A DNA stretch of 64,000 bases from Halostella limicola (GTDB lineage Archaea; Halobacteriota; Halobacteria; Halobacteriales; Natronoarchaeaceae), in assembly GCF_003675875.1 (NCBI RefSeq), contig NZ_ML014752.1, positions 166,113 to 230,112 on the forward strand, given 5' to 3'. Below the pieces are notes generated by a model that was given only the letters and a program-made list of their open reading frames with translations, was not told where the DNA came from and searched no databases. Numbering within the stretch: the stretch's first letter is position 1; every line of letters starts with the position of its first letter. Both the position numbers and the translations under genes were made by a program. Shown in pieces: positions 36,673 to 44,482 of this stretch.

Positions 36673-36788
36673 ATCGGGTTACTGCTGTCAGTGCGACAGC
36701 CCAAGATTCGGACGTTCAGAGAAACCGATGGTTGATACCGAATAGATAAACTTCATATCGCTATACTGAATAGCCGGGGAGAGTGCCA

Positions 36789-36829
36789 GGCTCGGTCACC
36801 CCCGATCGCGGGGGCAAAGGGGTGAAGCC
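36789..36829 (+). other. Structured element downstream of the integrase
   Basis: GGCT (36789-36792) pairs with AGCC (36826-36829), and TCACCCC (36796-36802) pairs with GGGGTGA (36819-36825). A competing hairpin CCCCCG-ATCG-CGGGGG (36799-36814 region) would exclude the outer stem. The two mutually exclusive folds lie in the 221-bp spacer before the small gene at 36894 and could form a switch, a terminator or a recombination site. The remaining spacer shows only a TATA-like ATTTATCC at 36862-36869. Confidence 0.4.
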
Positions 36830-36893
36830 GGCTACCGACGTTGCGACGCCGCCGTCACAGCGATTTATCCCGCGCCGGAGAGTACGGGGGAGC

Positions 36894-37169
36894 ATGGCGG
36901 ACGACGAGACCCGCGTCTGGCTGGTCGAGCGAACCTACTCGGACGACGAGCAGAACATGATCATCCTCACCTACGCGACGCCGGACGGCGAGCGGTACTT
37001 CCGGAAGGAGCGGGCGCTCACGTCGTTCGGCGACGTGCGCGACACGACCGCGGCCGTCGAGGTCGGCCCGGACAACCTCGGGTCCGTCGGCGACCCCGAT
37101 CTGCGGGAACAGTACGCGGCGGAGGCACAACGGATGGCCGAGGTACACGATCCGGACGACGTGATCTGA
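36894..37169 (+). CDS. Small uncharacterised haloarchaeal protein
   Basis: 91 residues, soluble, acidic, beta-rich start (TRVWLVERTYSDDEQNMIILTYATPDGERYFRKE) then a helical end. No family known to me. The TATA-like ATTTATCC lies 25-32 bases before ATG 36894, which supports the start and a leaderless message. Convergent with btuD (10 bp between stops). Confidence 0.7.
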   Translation: MADDETRVWLVERTYSDDEQNMIILTYATPDGERYFRKERALTSFGDVRDTTAAVEVGPDNLGSVGDPDLREQYAAEAQRMAEVHDPDDVI

Positions 37170-37179
37170 CGGGCGCCGG

Positions 37180-38436
37180 TCACTGAGAGTCGTCGGCCGA
37201 CGCTGCAGCGGGCACCCCGGTACGGAGTTCCCGCACGGCGGCCGGCACGTCCTCGGCGGGAACGACCGCAGCGCGCCGCCGGATCGATTCGTACGTATCG
37301 CGAGCGTCGTCGCCGGCTCGGTTGCGCTCCTCGAACGGCCGAGTTTCGACGACGACGATCGGATCCGCGTCGGCGAGCGTCCCGAGAATCTCGCGGTTTC
37401 CGGGGGTCAGCACCGGGTCCGCGAGCACCGTCGCGTCCGCGGCGGTCACGCGGTTTTCGAGCGCGGCGAGGGCATCGTCGTCGACCGCCTCGAACGGCGC
37501 GGTCGTGACGAGGTCCACGCCCTGTGCCCGCGCGGTTTCGGCGGCGGCGTCGCCCGCCGCGAGCGGCCCGGCCGAACGCTCGAACCCCGCTGCACCGAGC
37601 GCATCGAGAACCCGCGCGCCGGTCTCCCCGCCACCGACGACGTGGACCGTCGCGTCCTCGGCGGGGCGGTCCGCGAGCGCCGTCACGGAGAGGCTCCCGG
37701 TGACCCCGTCCCGCGTGACGACGGCGTCGGCGTCGAACGCGTCGGCGAGGTTCGCCTCCGAGAGCACCTCGGCCGGCGTTCCGTGGGCCAGCACCCCGCC
37801 GTCCGCGAGCATGACGAGTTCGTCGCAGTATCGCGCGGCCAGGTTCAGGTCGTGGATGGCGGCGACGGCCGTCTTCCCGTCCGCGACGAGGTCGGAGACG
37901 AGTTCCAGCGTCTCGACCTGGTGGTTCACGTCGAGGCTGGCCGTGGGCTCGTCGAGCAGGAGGACGGGCGTGTCCTGTGCGAGTGCGCGCGCGAGGAGGA
38001 CGCGCTGGCGCTCGCCGCCGCTGACCGCCTCGACGGAGCGATCGGCGAAGCGCCCGACGCCGGTGCGCTCCATCGCGCGCTCGACGGCCGCGCGGTCGGC
38101 GTCCGTCGCTCGGCCGAAGCGGGACCGGTAGGGGTGCCGGCCCATCGCGACGGCGGTCTCCACGTCGAAGGAGAACGCGAGGTGCGTCTCCTGTGGCACC
38201 ACGGCGACCCGCCTGCTCGCCGCCTTCGAGGAGAGGCGGTGGACGTCCTCGCCGTCGATCAGCACGCGCCCCGAATCGGGCGAGATCGCTCCGCTGATAG
38301 TCCGAAGCAGCGTCGTCTTTCCGGCGCCGTTCGGGCCGACGAGGCCGACGAAGGACCCCCGGTCAACGGACGCTGAGACGTCCGTCAGCACCTCGGTCCC
38401 GCCGAGCGAGACGGTGACGCACTCGACGTCGATCAC
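37180..38436 (-). CDS. btuD: Corrinoid ABC transporter ATP-binding protein with extra C-terminal domain
   Basis: 418 residues. Residues 1-250 are a FecCD-type ABC ATPase: Walker [10 protein letters not shown] (near 34), Q-loop VVPQETH, signature VSGGERQR (near 137), Walker B LLLDEP (near 158), H-loop AIHDLN. A further 165 residues, not found in bacterial BtuD, form a Rossmann-like alpha/beta part ([19 protein letters not shown] onward) seen in haloarchaeal BtuD proteins. It energises cobamide uptake with BtuC. It starts with GTG overlapping the btuC stop by four bases (GTGA). Confidence 0.88.
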   Translation of the reverse strand: MIDVECVTVSLGGTEVLTDVSASVDRGSFVGLVGPNGAGKTTLLRTISGAISPDSGRVLIDGEDVHRLSSKAASRRVAVVPQETHLAFSFDVETAVAMGRHPYRSRFGRATDADRAAVERAMERTGVGRFADRSVEAVSGGERQRVLLARALAQDTPVLLLDEPTASLDVNHQVETLELVSDLVADGKTAVAAIHDLNLAARYCDELVMLADGGVLAHGTPAEVLSEANLADAFDADAVVTRDGVTGSLSVTALADRPAEDATVHVVGGGETGARVLDALGAAGFERSAGPLAAGDAAAETARAQGVDLVTTAPFEAVDDDALAALENRVTAADATVLADPVLTPGNREILGTLADADPIVVVETRPFEERNRAGDDARDTYESIRRRAAVVPAEDVPAAVRELRTGVPAAASADDSQ

Positions 38437-39539
38437 AGCGCGGTCACCTCCCGCCGGCGGAGGAGAAAGAGGAAGAAGGGCGCGCCGAGCGCCGCGGTGA
38501 CGATGCCGACGGGCACCTCCGCCGGGCCGGAGCGCGCGAGGGTGTCCGTGGCGACGAGGAACGAGGCGCCGGCGAGCGCGCTCGTCGGGAGCAGGACGCG
38601 GTGGTCCGGGCCGACGACGAGACGCATCATGTGCGGGACGATGAGGCCGACGAAGCCGATGACGCCGGCGACGGCGACGGCCGCCGCGGTGACGACGCTC
38701 GCGAGCGCCAGCAGCAGGCGCTTGGTGCGCTCGACCTCGACGCCGAGGTGGGTCGCGTCCTCCTCGCCGAGCAGGAGGACGTTGAGGTCCCCCGCGAACG
38801 CGAGGAGGACCGCGAACCCGACGAGGGAGACGGGGAGGGCGAACTCCACGTCGCCCCACGTCGACGCGCGGAGGTTGCCCATCAGCCAGTAGACGGCCTC
38901 CCGCAGTTGTTCGCCGGAGAGGACGAGCATGTAGGAGATGGCCGCACCGAGGAACGTCTGGACGGCGACGCCGGCGAGCAAAAGCGTCGCGACGGGCGTC
39001 CGCCCGCCCTCGGTCGCGATGGCGTACACGAGGAAGGCGGCCGCCAGCGCGCCGCCGAACGCAGCCGTCCGCGGACCGACCGGGACGGCCCCCGGGAGCG
39101 CGATGGCGGCCACCGCGCCGACCGCCGCACCGGAGGAGACGCCGATGATGGAGGGATCGGCCATCGGGTTCCGGAAGAAGCCCTGCATGACCGTGCCCGC
39201 GGCGGCGAGCGCGAACCCGACCACGCCCGCGAGGACGATCCGGGGTAGGCGGAGGCTGCCGACGATGCGCTGATCGGTCTCCGGGACGGAGAGCGAAAAC
39301 GGGTGAACGTAGCCCACGTCGAGTCCGGGGACCGGGACGGACGCGGAGGTGAGCGGCAGCGGCGCGCTCGACACGGTGAGGCCCAGCGAGGCGGGGACGG
39401 CGACCGCGTTCAGCGCCGCCTTCGCCACGACCGCGTGGTCGAGCGGGACGGGCCCGATCGCGGCGCTGACGACCACGACGACGACGAGCAGGAGGGAGAG
39501 CGCGGCCGACCAGGCCGTCGCGCGGACGCCGGTGTGCAT
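38433..39539 (-). CDS. btuC: Corrinoid ABC transporter permease
   Basis: 368 residues, about ten hydrophobic helices, FecCD/BtuC family. Signatures: [19 protein letters not shown] (near 102), [19 protein letters not shown] (near 124) and [13 protein letters not shown] (near 292), where the coupling helix meets the ATPase. It is divergent from btuF and overlapped by btuD. A periplasmic-type loop insertion (about 40-90) is longer than in E. coli BtuC. Siderophore or heme uptake is possible, but the BtuF-like partner and the haloarchaeal type of BtuD favour corrinoids. ATG 39539 is preferred to TTG 39548. Confidence 0.85.
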   Translation of the reverse strand: MHTGVRATAWSAALSLLLVVVVVVSAAIGPVPLDHAVVAKAALNAVAVPASLGLTVSSAPLPLTSASVPVPGLDVGYVHPFSLSVPETDQRIVGSLRLPRIVLAGVVGFALAAAGTVMQGFFRNPMADPSIIGVSSGAAVGAVAAIALPGAVPVGPRTAAFGGALAAAFLVYAIATEGGRTPVATLLLAGVAVQTFLGAAISYMLVLSGEQLREAVYWLMGNLRASTWGDVEFALPVSLVGFAVLLAFAGDLNVLLLGEEDATHLGVEVERTKRLLLALASVVTAAAVAVAGVIGFVGLIVPHMMRLVVGPDHRVLLPTSALAGASFLVATDTLARSGPAEVPVGIVTAALGAPFFLFLLRRREVTAL

Positions 39540-39600
39540 GCGTTGCAATCCGAGTTGCGTTAGGTAAATACTTATTGTCTACCCGCCGAACGGGCAGACG

Positions 39601-40773
39601 ATGCTACGAGACGGACTTCGATTGCTAGTCGCGCTGCTCGTCGTCACGGCGGGCGTCGGCGCCGTCGCGACGACCGCCGGCGCGCAGACGGCACAGGACG
39701 CCCCGACCGCCGCGACGACGGGCGCGAGCACCGACGCCGCGCAGAACGACGACTGTACGTTCCCCGTCACGCTGGAGGACGCGAAGGGGACCGAGGTGAC
39801 GATAGAGGAGCGGCCCGAATCGGTCGTGGCGCTCCAGCCGAGCGCCGCCCAGACGATGTGGGCTATCGGAGCCGAGGCCCAGGTGACGGGGATGCCCGTC
39901 AGTCGGTACACCGACTACCTCGACGGCAGCGAGGACAAGACCGACATCAGCCAGAACGACGGCGTGTCGATCTCCGCCGAGACGGTCGTCTCGCTGGAGG
40001 CCGACCTCCTGCTCGCGCCGAACAGCACCCCCGACGAGACCATCGCGCAGTTCCGCGACGTCGGGATGACGGTGTACGAGTTCCGGGAGGCAGAGTCGGT
40101 CGAGGACATCTACGAGAAGACGAACCGCACCGGCCGGCTGACGGGTAACTGCGAGGGTGCGGCCGAGGCCGTCGCCGAGATGCGGACGGAGATCGAGGTC
40201 GTTCAGGAGGCCGTTAGCGGCGAGGAGCCCGAGACGGTCTACTACCAGATGGGCGGCGGCTACACCGCCGGCGCGGACACGTTCATCAACCACGTCATCG
40301 AACTCGGGGGCGGCGAGAACATCGCCGTCGCCGCGAACGTCACGGGCTACGCCCAGCTCAGCGGCGAGGTGATCGCCGAACAGAACCCCGAGTGGGTCCT
40401 CGTGAACGAGGAGATGGGCCTGCAGGAGACCGAGGCGCTCGCGAACACGACCGCCCTGCGGGAAGACCAGATCATCGAGGTGAACGCCAACTACCTGAAC
40501 CAGCCCGGGCCGCGGGTCGTGGTTCCGATCAGCGAGATCGCACAGGCGATCCACCCCGAGGCGTACGAGGAGGCGAACGTCTCCGTCCGCGGCGAGGCCG
40601 AGGCTGAGGCCGAAGCGGAGGCCGGCGGCAACGACTCCGACGGCACCACCGCCGACGACGCGAACGACTCCGGCGGCGAGTCGGACAACGACGGCCAGCC
40701 CGGCATGGGCGTCGCGCCCGCCGTCGCCGCGCTGGTCGGGACGCTCGCGCTGCTGACTCGGCGGCGCGACTGA
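39601..40773 (+). CDS. btuF: Corrinoid-binding protein with archaeosortase-type C-terminus
   Basis: 390 residues. An N-terminal Sec signal ([23 protein letters not shown]) precedes a type III substrate-binding protein (TROY domain: [20 protein letters not shown] near 75, [14 protein letters not shown] near 135, GAGDTF-like [20 protein letters not shown] near 222). The C-terminus has an acidic Asn/Ser/Thr linker, then [15 protein letters not shown], a hydrophobic helix and RRRD. This resembles a PGF-CTERM anchor with Met in place of Phe, which an archaeosortase would cleave and lipidate. It is divergent from btuCD with a 61-bp shared promoter region. Confidence 0.87.
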   Translation: MLRDGLRLLVALLVVTAGVGAVATTAGAQTAQDAPTAATTGASTDAAQNDDCTFPVTLEDAKGTEVTIEERPESVVALQPSAAQTMWAIGAEAQVTGMPVSRYTDYLDGSEDKTDISQNDGVSISAETVVSLEADLLLAPNSTPDETIAQFRDVGMTVYEFREAESVEDIYEKTNRTGRLTGNCEGAAEAVAEMRTEIEVVQEAVSGEEPETVYYQMGGGYTAGADTFINHVIELGGGENIAVAANVTGYAQLSGEVIAEQNPEWVLVNEEMGLQETEALANTTALREDQIIEVNANYLNQPGPRVVVPISEIAQAIHPEAYEEANVSVRGEAEAEAEAEAGGNDSDGTTADDANDSGGESDNDGQPGMGVAPAVAALVGTLALLTRRRD

Positions 40774-40808
40774 AAAAGTCCTTAACCGCGGCGCGCGGAC
40801 CGGGACGT

Positions 40809-41090
40809 ATGGTCGAAAACGTCATCTGGCCCGCGTATCTCGACGCGGAGAAGACGCGGAGCGAGGGGCGGCGGGTGCCGCAGGACATCGCGGTGCCCGA
40901 GCCCACCGTCGACGAGATAGCGGAGGCAGCGGGACAGGTCGGCTACGACGCCGTGATCGAACGCGACGTGGCGTACTCGCGGGAGGGCCACGAGAAGCGC
41001 GGGCGCGTCCTCATCAAGAACGCCGACGACGACGCGAAAAACGACATCGTTCAGGCGGTCGCCGCGTACGTGACCGCCCTCCGGGAGTGA
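40809..41090 (+). CDS. srp19: Signal recognition particle subunit SRP19
   Basis: 93 residues matching archaeal SRP19, which binds 7S RNA and prepares it for SRP54 in membrane targeting. Diagnostic stretches are [19 protein letters not shown] (residues 6-24) and [10 protein letters not shown] (near 60). A short TATA-like region (CCTTAACC) lies 20-27 bases before the ATG. Its TGA shares one base with the gar1 ATG (TGATG), so the two RNP proteins are translationally coupled. The 7S RNA gene is not in the window. Confidence 0.95.
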   Translation: MVENVIWPAYLDAEKTRSEGRRVPQDIAVPEPTVDEIAEAAGQVGYDAVIERDVAYSREGHEKRGRVLIKNADDDAKNDIVQAVAAYVTALRE

Positions 41091-41317
41091 TGCAGCGCCT
41101 CGGCGAGGTCGTGCGCACCGCGCAGGGCCTCGTGATCGTGCGGGTGCCGGACGACGACGCGCCGGACATCGGGACGGAGGCCGTCGACGAGTCGCTGAAC
41201 GAGGTCGGCCGGGTCGTCGACGTGTTCGGCCCGGTCGACCGGCCGTACGTCGCCGTCTCGCCCGACGACGACCGGACGCTCGCGACGATGCTCGGGCAGA
41301 AACTGTACGCGCGGTAA
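41090..41317 (+). CDS. gar1: H/ACA RNA-protein component Gar1
   Basis: 75 residues, the compact archaeal Gar1 beta-barrel without the GAR tails of eukaryotes. It binds Cbf5 and promotes turnover of H/ACA-guided pseudouridylation. Family-typical stretches are LGEVVRTAQGLVIVRV at the start and VVDVFGPVDRPYVAV (near 42). The preceding GTG at 41087 is in frame, but ATG 41090 gives the usual start and the one-base overlap with srp19. Confidence 0.92.
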   Translation: MQRLGEVVRTAQGLVIVRVPDDDAPDIGTEAVDESLNEVGRVVDVFGPVDRPYVAVSPDDDRTLATMLGQKLYAR

Positions 41318-41356
41318 CGCAACTGCCATACCGCAGGCCTCCGAAGCGACGCGCAC

Positions 41357-42376
41357 ATGGAACAGCGACACCGCGTCTACGCCGCGGTCGCCGCGACCGT
41401 CGGCATCTTCCTGCTGGTACAACTGGGGGCGCTGGCCCTCGTCGAACCGTTCCAGTCGGCGGGCTACCAGGCCGTCGAAGACCCGAACGACCCGACAAAC
41501 AGCGTCGCGTACTTCGCTGCGATCCTCGTCGCCACCGCCGTGATGCTCGCGGCGATCAAGTTCGACGTGCGCTGGTTCATCCGGGGGGTCCTCGTGTTCA
41601 CCAGCGGCCTGCTCACGTGGTACGTCCTCAACGTCGTCGTCCCGCCGCTCGTCACCGTCGCGGTCGGCGGCGTCGCGGTCAACGTCCTCGCGGTGGCGGG
41701 CGCAGCCGCCGTCGTCGTCGGCCTCCTGGTCCACCCCGAGTGGTACGTCATCGACGTCGCGGGGATCATCATGGGTGCGGGCGCGGCGGGCATCTTCGGG
41801 ATCAGCTTCGGCCTGCTACCGGCGCTCGTCCTGCTCGTCGCGCTGGCCGTCTACGACGCCGTCAGCGTCTACGGCACCGAGCACATGCTCACGCTCGCCG
41901 AGGGCGTGATGGACCTCAACGTCCCCATCATGTTCGTCATCCCGACGACGCTACCGTACTCCTTCCTCGACTCGATGGAGGAGGCCGAAGAAGCGGCCTC
42001 GTCGGAAGGGGACGTCGCGACCGCCGACGAGACCGACGCGAGCGATCCGGACGAGACCGGCGTCACCGACGAGTCGCCGCTGGAGCGCGACGCCCTGTTC
42101 ATCGGCCTCGGCGACGCCGTGATGCCGACGATCATCGTCGCGAGCGCCGCGTTCTTCGTCGACGAGGGTGCCATCGCCGTCCCGGGCATCGCGCTGAACC
42201 TCGCCGCGCTGACGGCGATGGTCGGCACGCTCGCCGGACTGGTCGTCCTGATGGGTATGGTGCTGAAAGGTCGGGCCCACGCCGGCCTGCCGCTGCTCAA
42301 CGGCGGCGCGATCGGGGGCTACCTCGTCGGCGCGCTGGCGAGCGGGCTGACGCTCACGCAGGCGCTGGGGCTGTGA
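41357..42376 (+). CDS. Presenilin/SPP-like aspartyl intramembrane protease (A22)
   Basis: 339 residues, about nine hydrophobic helices. All three family motifs are visible: the first catalytic Asp in VYDAVSVYGTEHML (near residue 168), the second in GLGDAVMP (near 252) and the PAL-equivalent GLPLLNGGAIGG near 315. The hydrophilic loop between the two aspartates (about 195-245) is acidic. Archaeal members cleave signal or anchor peptides within membranes; substrates here are unknown. It follows gar1 by 39 bp on the same strand. Confidence 0.9.
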   Translation: MEQRHRVYAAVAATVGIFLLVQLGALALVEPFQSAGYQAVEDPNDPTNSVAYFAAILVATAVMLAAIKFDVRWFIRGVLVFTSGLLTWYVLNVVVPPLVTVAVGGVAVNVLAVAGAAAVVVGLLVHPEWYVIDVAGIIMGAGAAGIFGISFGLLPALVLLVALAVYDAVSVYGTEHMLTLAEGVMDLNVPIMFVIPTTLPYSFLDSMEEAEEAASSEGDVATADETDASDPDETGVTDESPLERDALFIGLGDAVMPTIIVASAAFFVDEGAIAVPGIALNLAALTAMVGTLAGLVVLMGMVLKGRAHAGLPLLNGGAIGGYLVGALASGLTLTQALGL

Positions 42377-42438
42377 AGCCGGTCGAACGCGGGGCGCCGG
42401 AGACAAGATATTTACAGAAACGCGTGTGGCGGTAATAT

Positions 42439-42549
42439 ATGGACTGGGGATTCCGGATCCGGAAGGACGTACCTGCGTGGGTGCAGACGCTCGTGCTGAT
42501 AGCCGCGATCCTGCTTATCGCCGCGCTGCAGCGCTTCGGCGTCGTCTGA
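42439..42549 (+). CDS. 36-residue membrane microprotein
   Basis: MDWGFRIRKDVPAWV followed by a single hydrophobic helix (QTLVLIAAILLIAALQRFGV). It has a clean ATG-TGA frame with haloarchaeal codon use and is preceded by AT-rich TATTTACAG (42409-42417), about 25-30 bases upstream, a good leaderless TATA. The basic segment before the helix predicts the N-terminus inside the cell. It is too short for gene finders. Function unknown. Confidence 0.6.
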   Translation: MDWGFRIRKDVPAWVQTLVLIAAILLIAALQRFGVV

Positions 42550-42650
42550 GGTTTTCGCGCGTCGCAGGACCGTCTCCTGCGCGCAAGCGGTCGGGGTGGC
42601 GTCGCGTGCGGGCCGCCCCGGATCGCGAACCGACGACTCGGGACCGAACG

Positions 42651-43649
42651 CTATCGGCCCGTGAGCGCCTCGCTCGCGGGGGCGAACTCGATCTCCGAGC
42701 CGAGGTCCTCGTCGACGGCCTTGTCGTAGAGCAGTTTCGCCGCGGCGACGGTCTCGATGCCCGTGCCGCCGCTGTCGAAGACGGTGATCTCGTCGTCCGA
42801 CTCCCGGCCGGGGGCTTCGCCGGCGACGACCTCACCGAGTTCCGCGTGGACGTGGTCCTCCCCGACGACGCCTTCCTCCACCGCGTGGATGAACGACCCG
42901 GCGTCCTGCGAGACCCGCGCCCGGAGGTCTGGGACGTACTTCGAGCGCTCGATGGTCGTCGCGTCGAGTTCGCGCTTCTCGGGGTGGTACTGGCCCATCG
43001 CGGTGACGTGTGTGCCCTCGGAGAGGAGGTCGCCGTCGAACACCGGCTCGCTCGCGGTCGTCGCCGTGATGACGACGTCGGCGTTCTCGACGGCCGCGGA
43101 GCTGCTGGCGACCGCCGCGACGGCGGCGTCGAGCCGCTCGTTCATCTCCGCGGCGAACGACTCGCGGCGCTCCTTCGTCGGCGAGTACACGTCGACGGTT
43201 TCGATGTCGCGGACCTCGACCGCCGCGCGGAGCTGGCCGCGGGCCTGCGCGCCGCTGCCGATCAGCGCGACCGAGGTGGCGTCCTCGCGGGCGAGCGCGT
43301 CGAGGCCGACGCCCCCCGCGGCGCCGGTCTTGAACGGGTTCATGCTCGCGCCGTCGAGCACCGCCAGCGGCTCGCCGCTCTCGGCGTCGAAAAGTGGCGT
43401 CACGAACCAGGCGTCCTCGGCCCCGAAGCCGGCTGCGTACATGTAGCCACCCATCGCGCCCGTCTCCGGGAGCACCGCGGAGTAGCCCGTCAGCATCCCC
43501 GGCGGGTCGGCGTTGCCGAGTTTCGTCCGCGGCTCGGCGGGCGCGCCCTCGCCGCGCTGTCGGTAGCCCTCCCTGACGGCCTCGACGTACTCTCGAACGG
43601 TCGCGAGGCCGGCGACGTCGTCGCTCGTCAGAAACCGTACGGACGTCAT
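42651..43649 (-). CDS. Ornithine cyclodeaminase/mu-crystallin family dehydrogenase
   Basis: 332 residues. NAD-binding motif VALIGSGAQARGQL (near residue 130), N-terminal substrate lysine region PAEPRTKLGN (near 40) and the characteristic MGGYMYAAGF and NPFKTGAAGGVG. Family members are ornithine cyclodeaminase, archaeal alanine dehydrogenase, ketimine reductases and imino-acid dehydrogenases; I cannot choose among them. ATG 43649 begins the conserved part. The region upstream on this strand is a long polypyrimidine tract (see 43701). Confidence 0.85.
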   Translation of the reverse strand: MTSVRFLTSDDVAGLATVREYVEAVREGYRQRGEGAPAEPRTKLGNADPPGMLTGYSAVLPETGAMGGYMYAAGFGAEDAWFVTPLFDAESGEPLAVLDGASMNPFKTGAAGGVGLDALAREDATSVALIGSGAQARGQLRAAVEVRDIETVDVYSPTKERRESFAAEMNERLDAAVAAVASSSAAVENADVVITATTASEPVFDGDLLSEGTHVTAMGQYHPEKRELDATTIERSKYVPDLRARVSQDAGSFIHAVEEGVVGEDHVHAELGEVVAGEAPGRESDDEITVFDSGGTGIETVAAAKLLYDKAVDEDLGSEIEFAPASEALTGR

Positions 43650-43700
43650 GTGAAAATCGACGGCCACGAGCGTGAAAAGCGTTGATGAGGTGGGATCGCG

Positions 43701-43800
43701 GCAAGGGAGGTGGGAGAACGGAGGGGGAGTGCGGAGAGCGGGGAACTGAGAGCGGAGAAAGTGGGAGCGGAGAAAGACGAAACGGAGAGAAGCTGAAAGC
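43701..43800. repeat. 100-bp polypurine tract
   Basis: About 84 of 100 plus-strand bases are purines, made of irregular GGAGA, GCGGAG and GAAAG units. It lies between the small membrane protein gene and the cyclodeaminase-family gene, both minus strand, so the transcript there would be C/U-rich. It may form triplex (H-) DNA or serve as a terminator/processing region. Confidence 0.6.
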
Positions 43801-43804
43801 GGTG

Positions 43805-44029
43805 TTAGTCGGCGTTGACCGGCGCGACCTGCGCGGTCTGTTCGCGCGCGGTGTCGGCGTCGTCGACGGGCGCGTTGACGAACATCGCGTGGCCCATGAG
43901 GGCGACGGGAACGCTCGCAGCGATGGGGACAGCGGTGGTCAGGCCGAGGCCGGCGGTGGTGAGGGCGGCAGTGAGTCCGAGCAGTGCAACAGGGATGAGG
44001 CCGAGGACGACGTCGTAATATCCGGTCAT
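43805..44029 (-). CDS. Small two-helix membrane protein
   Basis: 74 residues: two hydrophobic helices (VVLGLIPVALLGLTAALTTAGL and TAVPIAASVPVALMGHAMFV) joined by a short loop, and an acidic hydrophilic C-terminus with VDDADTAREQTAQV. No family known to me; short proteins of this type are common in haloarchaea. The promoter has TATA-like CTTATATGC about 33 bases upstream and an overlapping palindrome (44046-44062). Confidence 0.7.
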   Translation of the reverse strand: MTGYYDVVLGLIPVALLGLTAALTTAGLGLTTAVPIAASVPVALMGHAMFVNAPVDDADTAREQTAQVAPVNAD

Positions 44030-44045
44030 AATTCGTATTACATAC

Positions 44046-44062
44046 TATGCGGGATACGCATA
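44046..44062. promoter_or_regulatory. Palindrome at the promoter of the small membrane protein
   Basis: TATGCG-GGATA-CGCATA, six-base arms with a five-base spacer, 17-33 bases before the ATG at 44029 (minus strand), covering the predicted transcription start and the edge of the TATA box. It is suited to a repressor; none can be named. Confidence 0.4.
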
Positions 44063-44482
44063 TAAGTGTTCCCCATAGGCACCACGTATTTCACCAATTA
44101 GGAACGAATATCACCTGCATTTGATACTCATAACTTATGAAAACCCAATGGATCAAAGAACAACGTATACAGGGCCCCTCCGCAGCAGAATCGGCGTTCT
44201 TCTGAAACGGCGGGTTTCTCCCCGATTCGGCAGCGACAATTGCCGGGATCCGACGGAACCCCCCTCGCCGATCGGGGGTACTGGCATTATTTGGGAGGAG
44301 AGGTGGCTATTAGTGAACGCGTGCCACATTCTGATTTGCGCGCGCGGGGGGCTGCCGTCTTCTGTCGGAGCGCGTCCGAGCGCGTGCTGGGCTCACCGAG
44401 GCCCGTTCTGTCATCCCACCTTTCGGGACCATTCGCCGCTTTTCGAGGAGTTAAAGCAGGCAGCCGCGTAACCGTCGCCAAC
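44063..44482. other. AT-richer intergenic region
   Basis: About 420 bp between divergent genes. The first 150 bp are clearly less GC-rich than the surroundings. The upstream open frame running into the MFS gene is not credible as protein. CGAGGAGTTAAAG at 44445-44457 is a possible promoter or Shine-Dalgarno for that gene. Nothing else recognised. Confidence 0.5.

Noticed and set aside
39540-39600. Cobalamin riboswitch between btuC and btuF
   Set aside because: Only 61 bp, both genes appear leaderless, and no B12-box-like sequence is visible.
44240-44482. N-terminal extension of the MFS transporter
   Set aside because: The 81 extra residues are low-quality sequence without hydrophobic helix and lie in an AT-richer spacer; the real start is near the first membrane helix.
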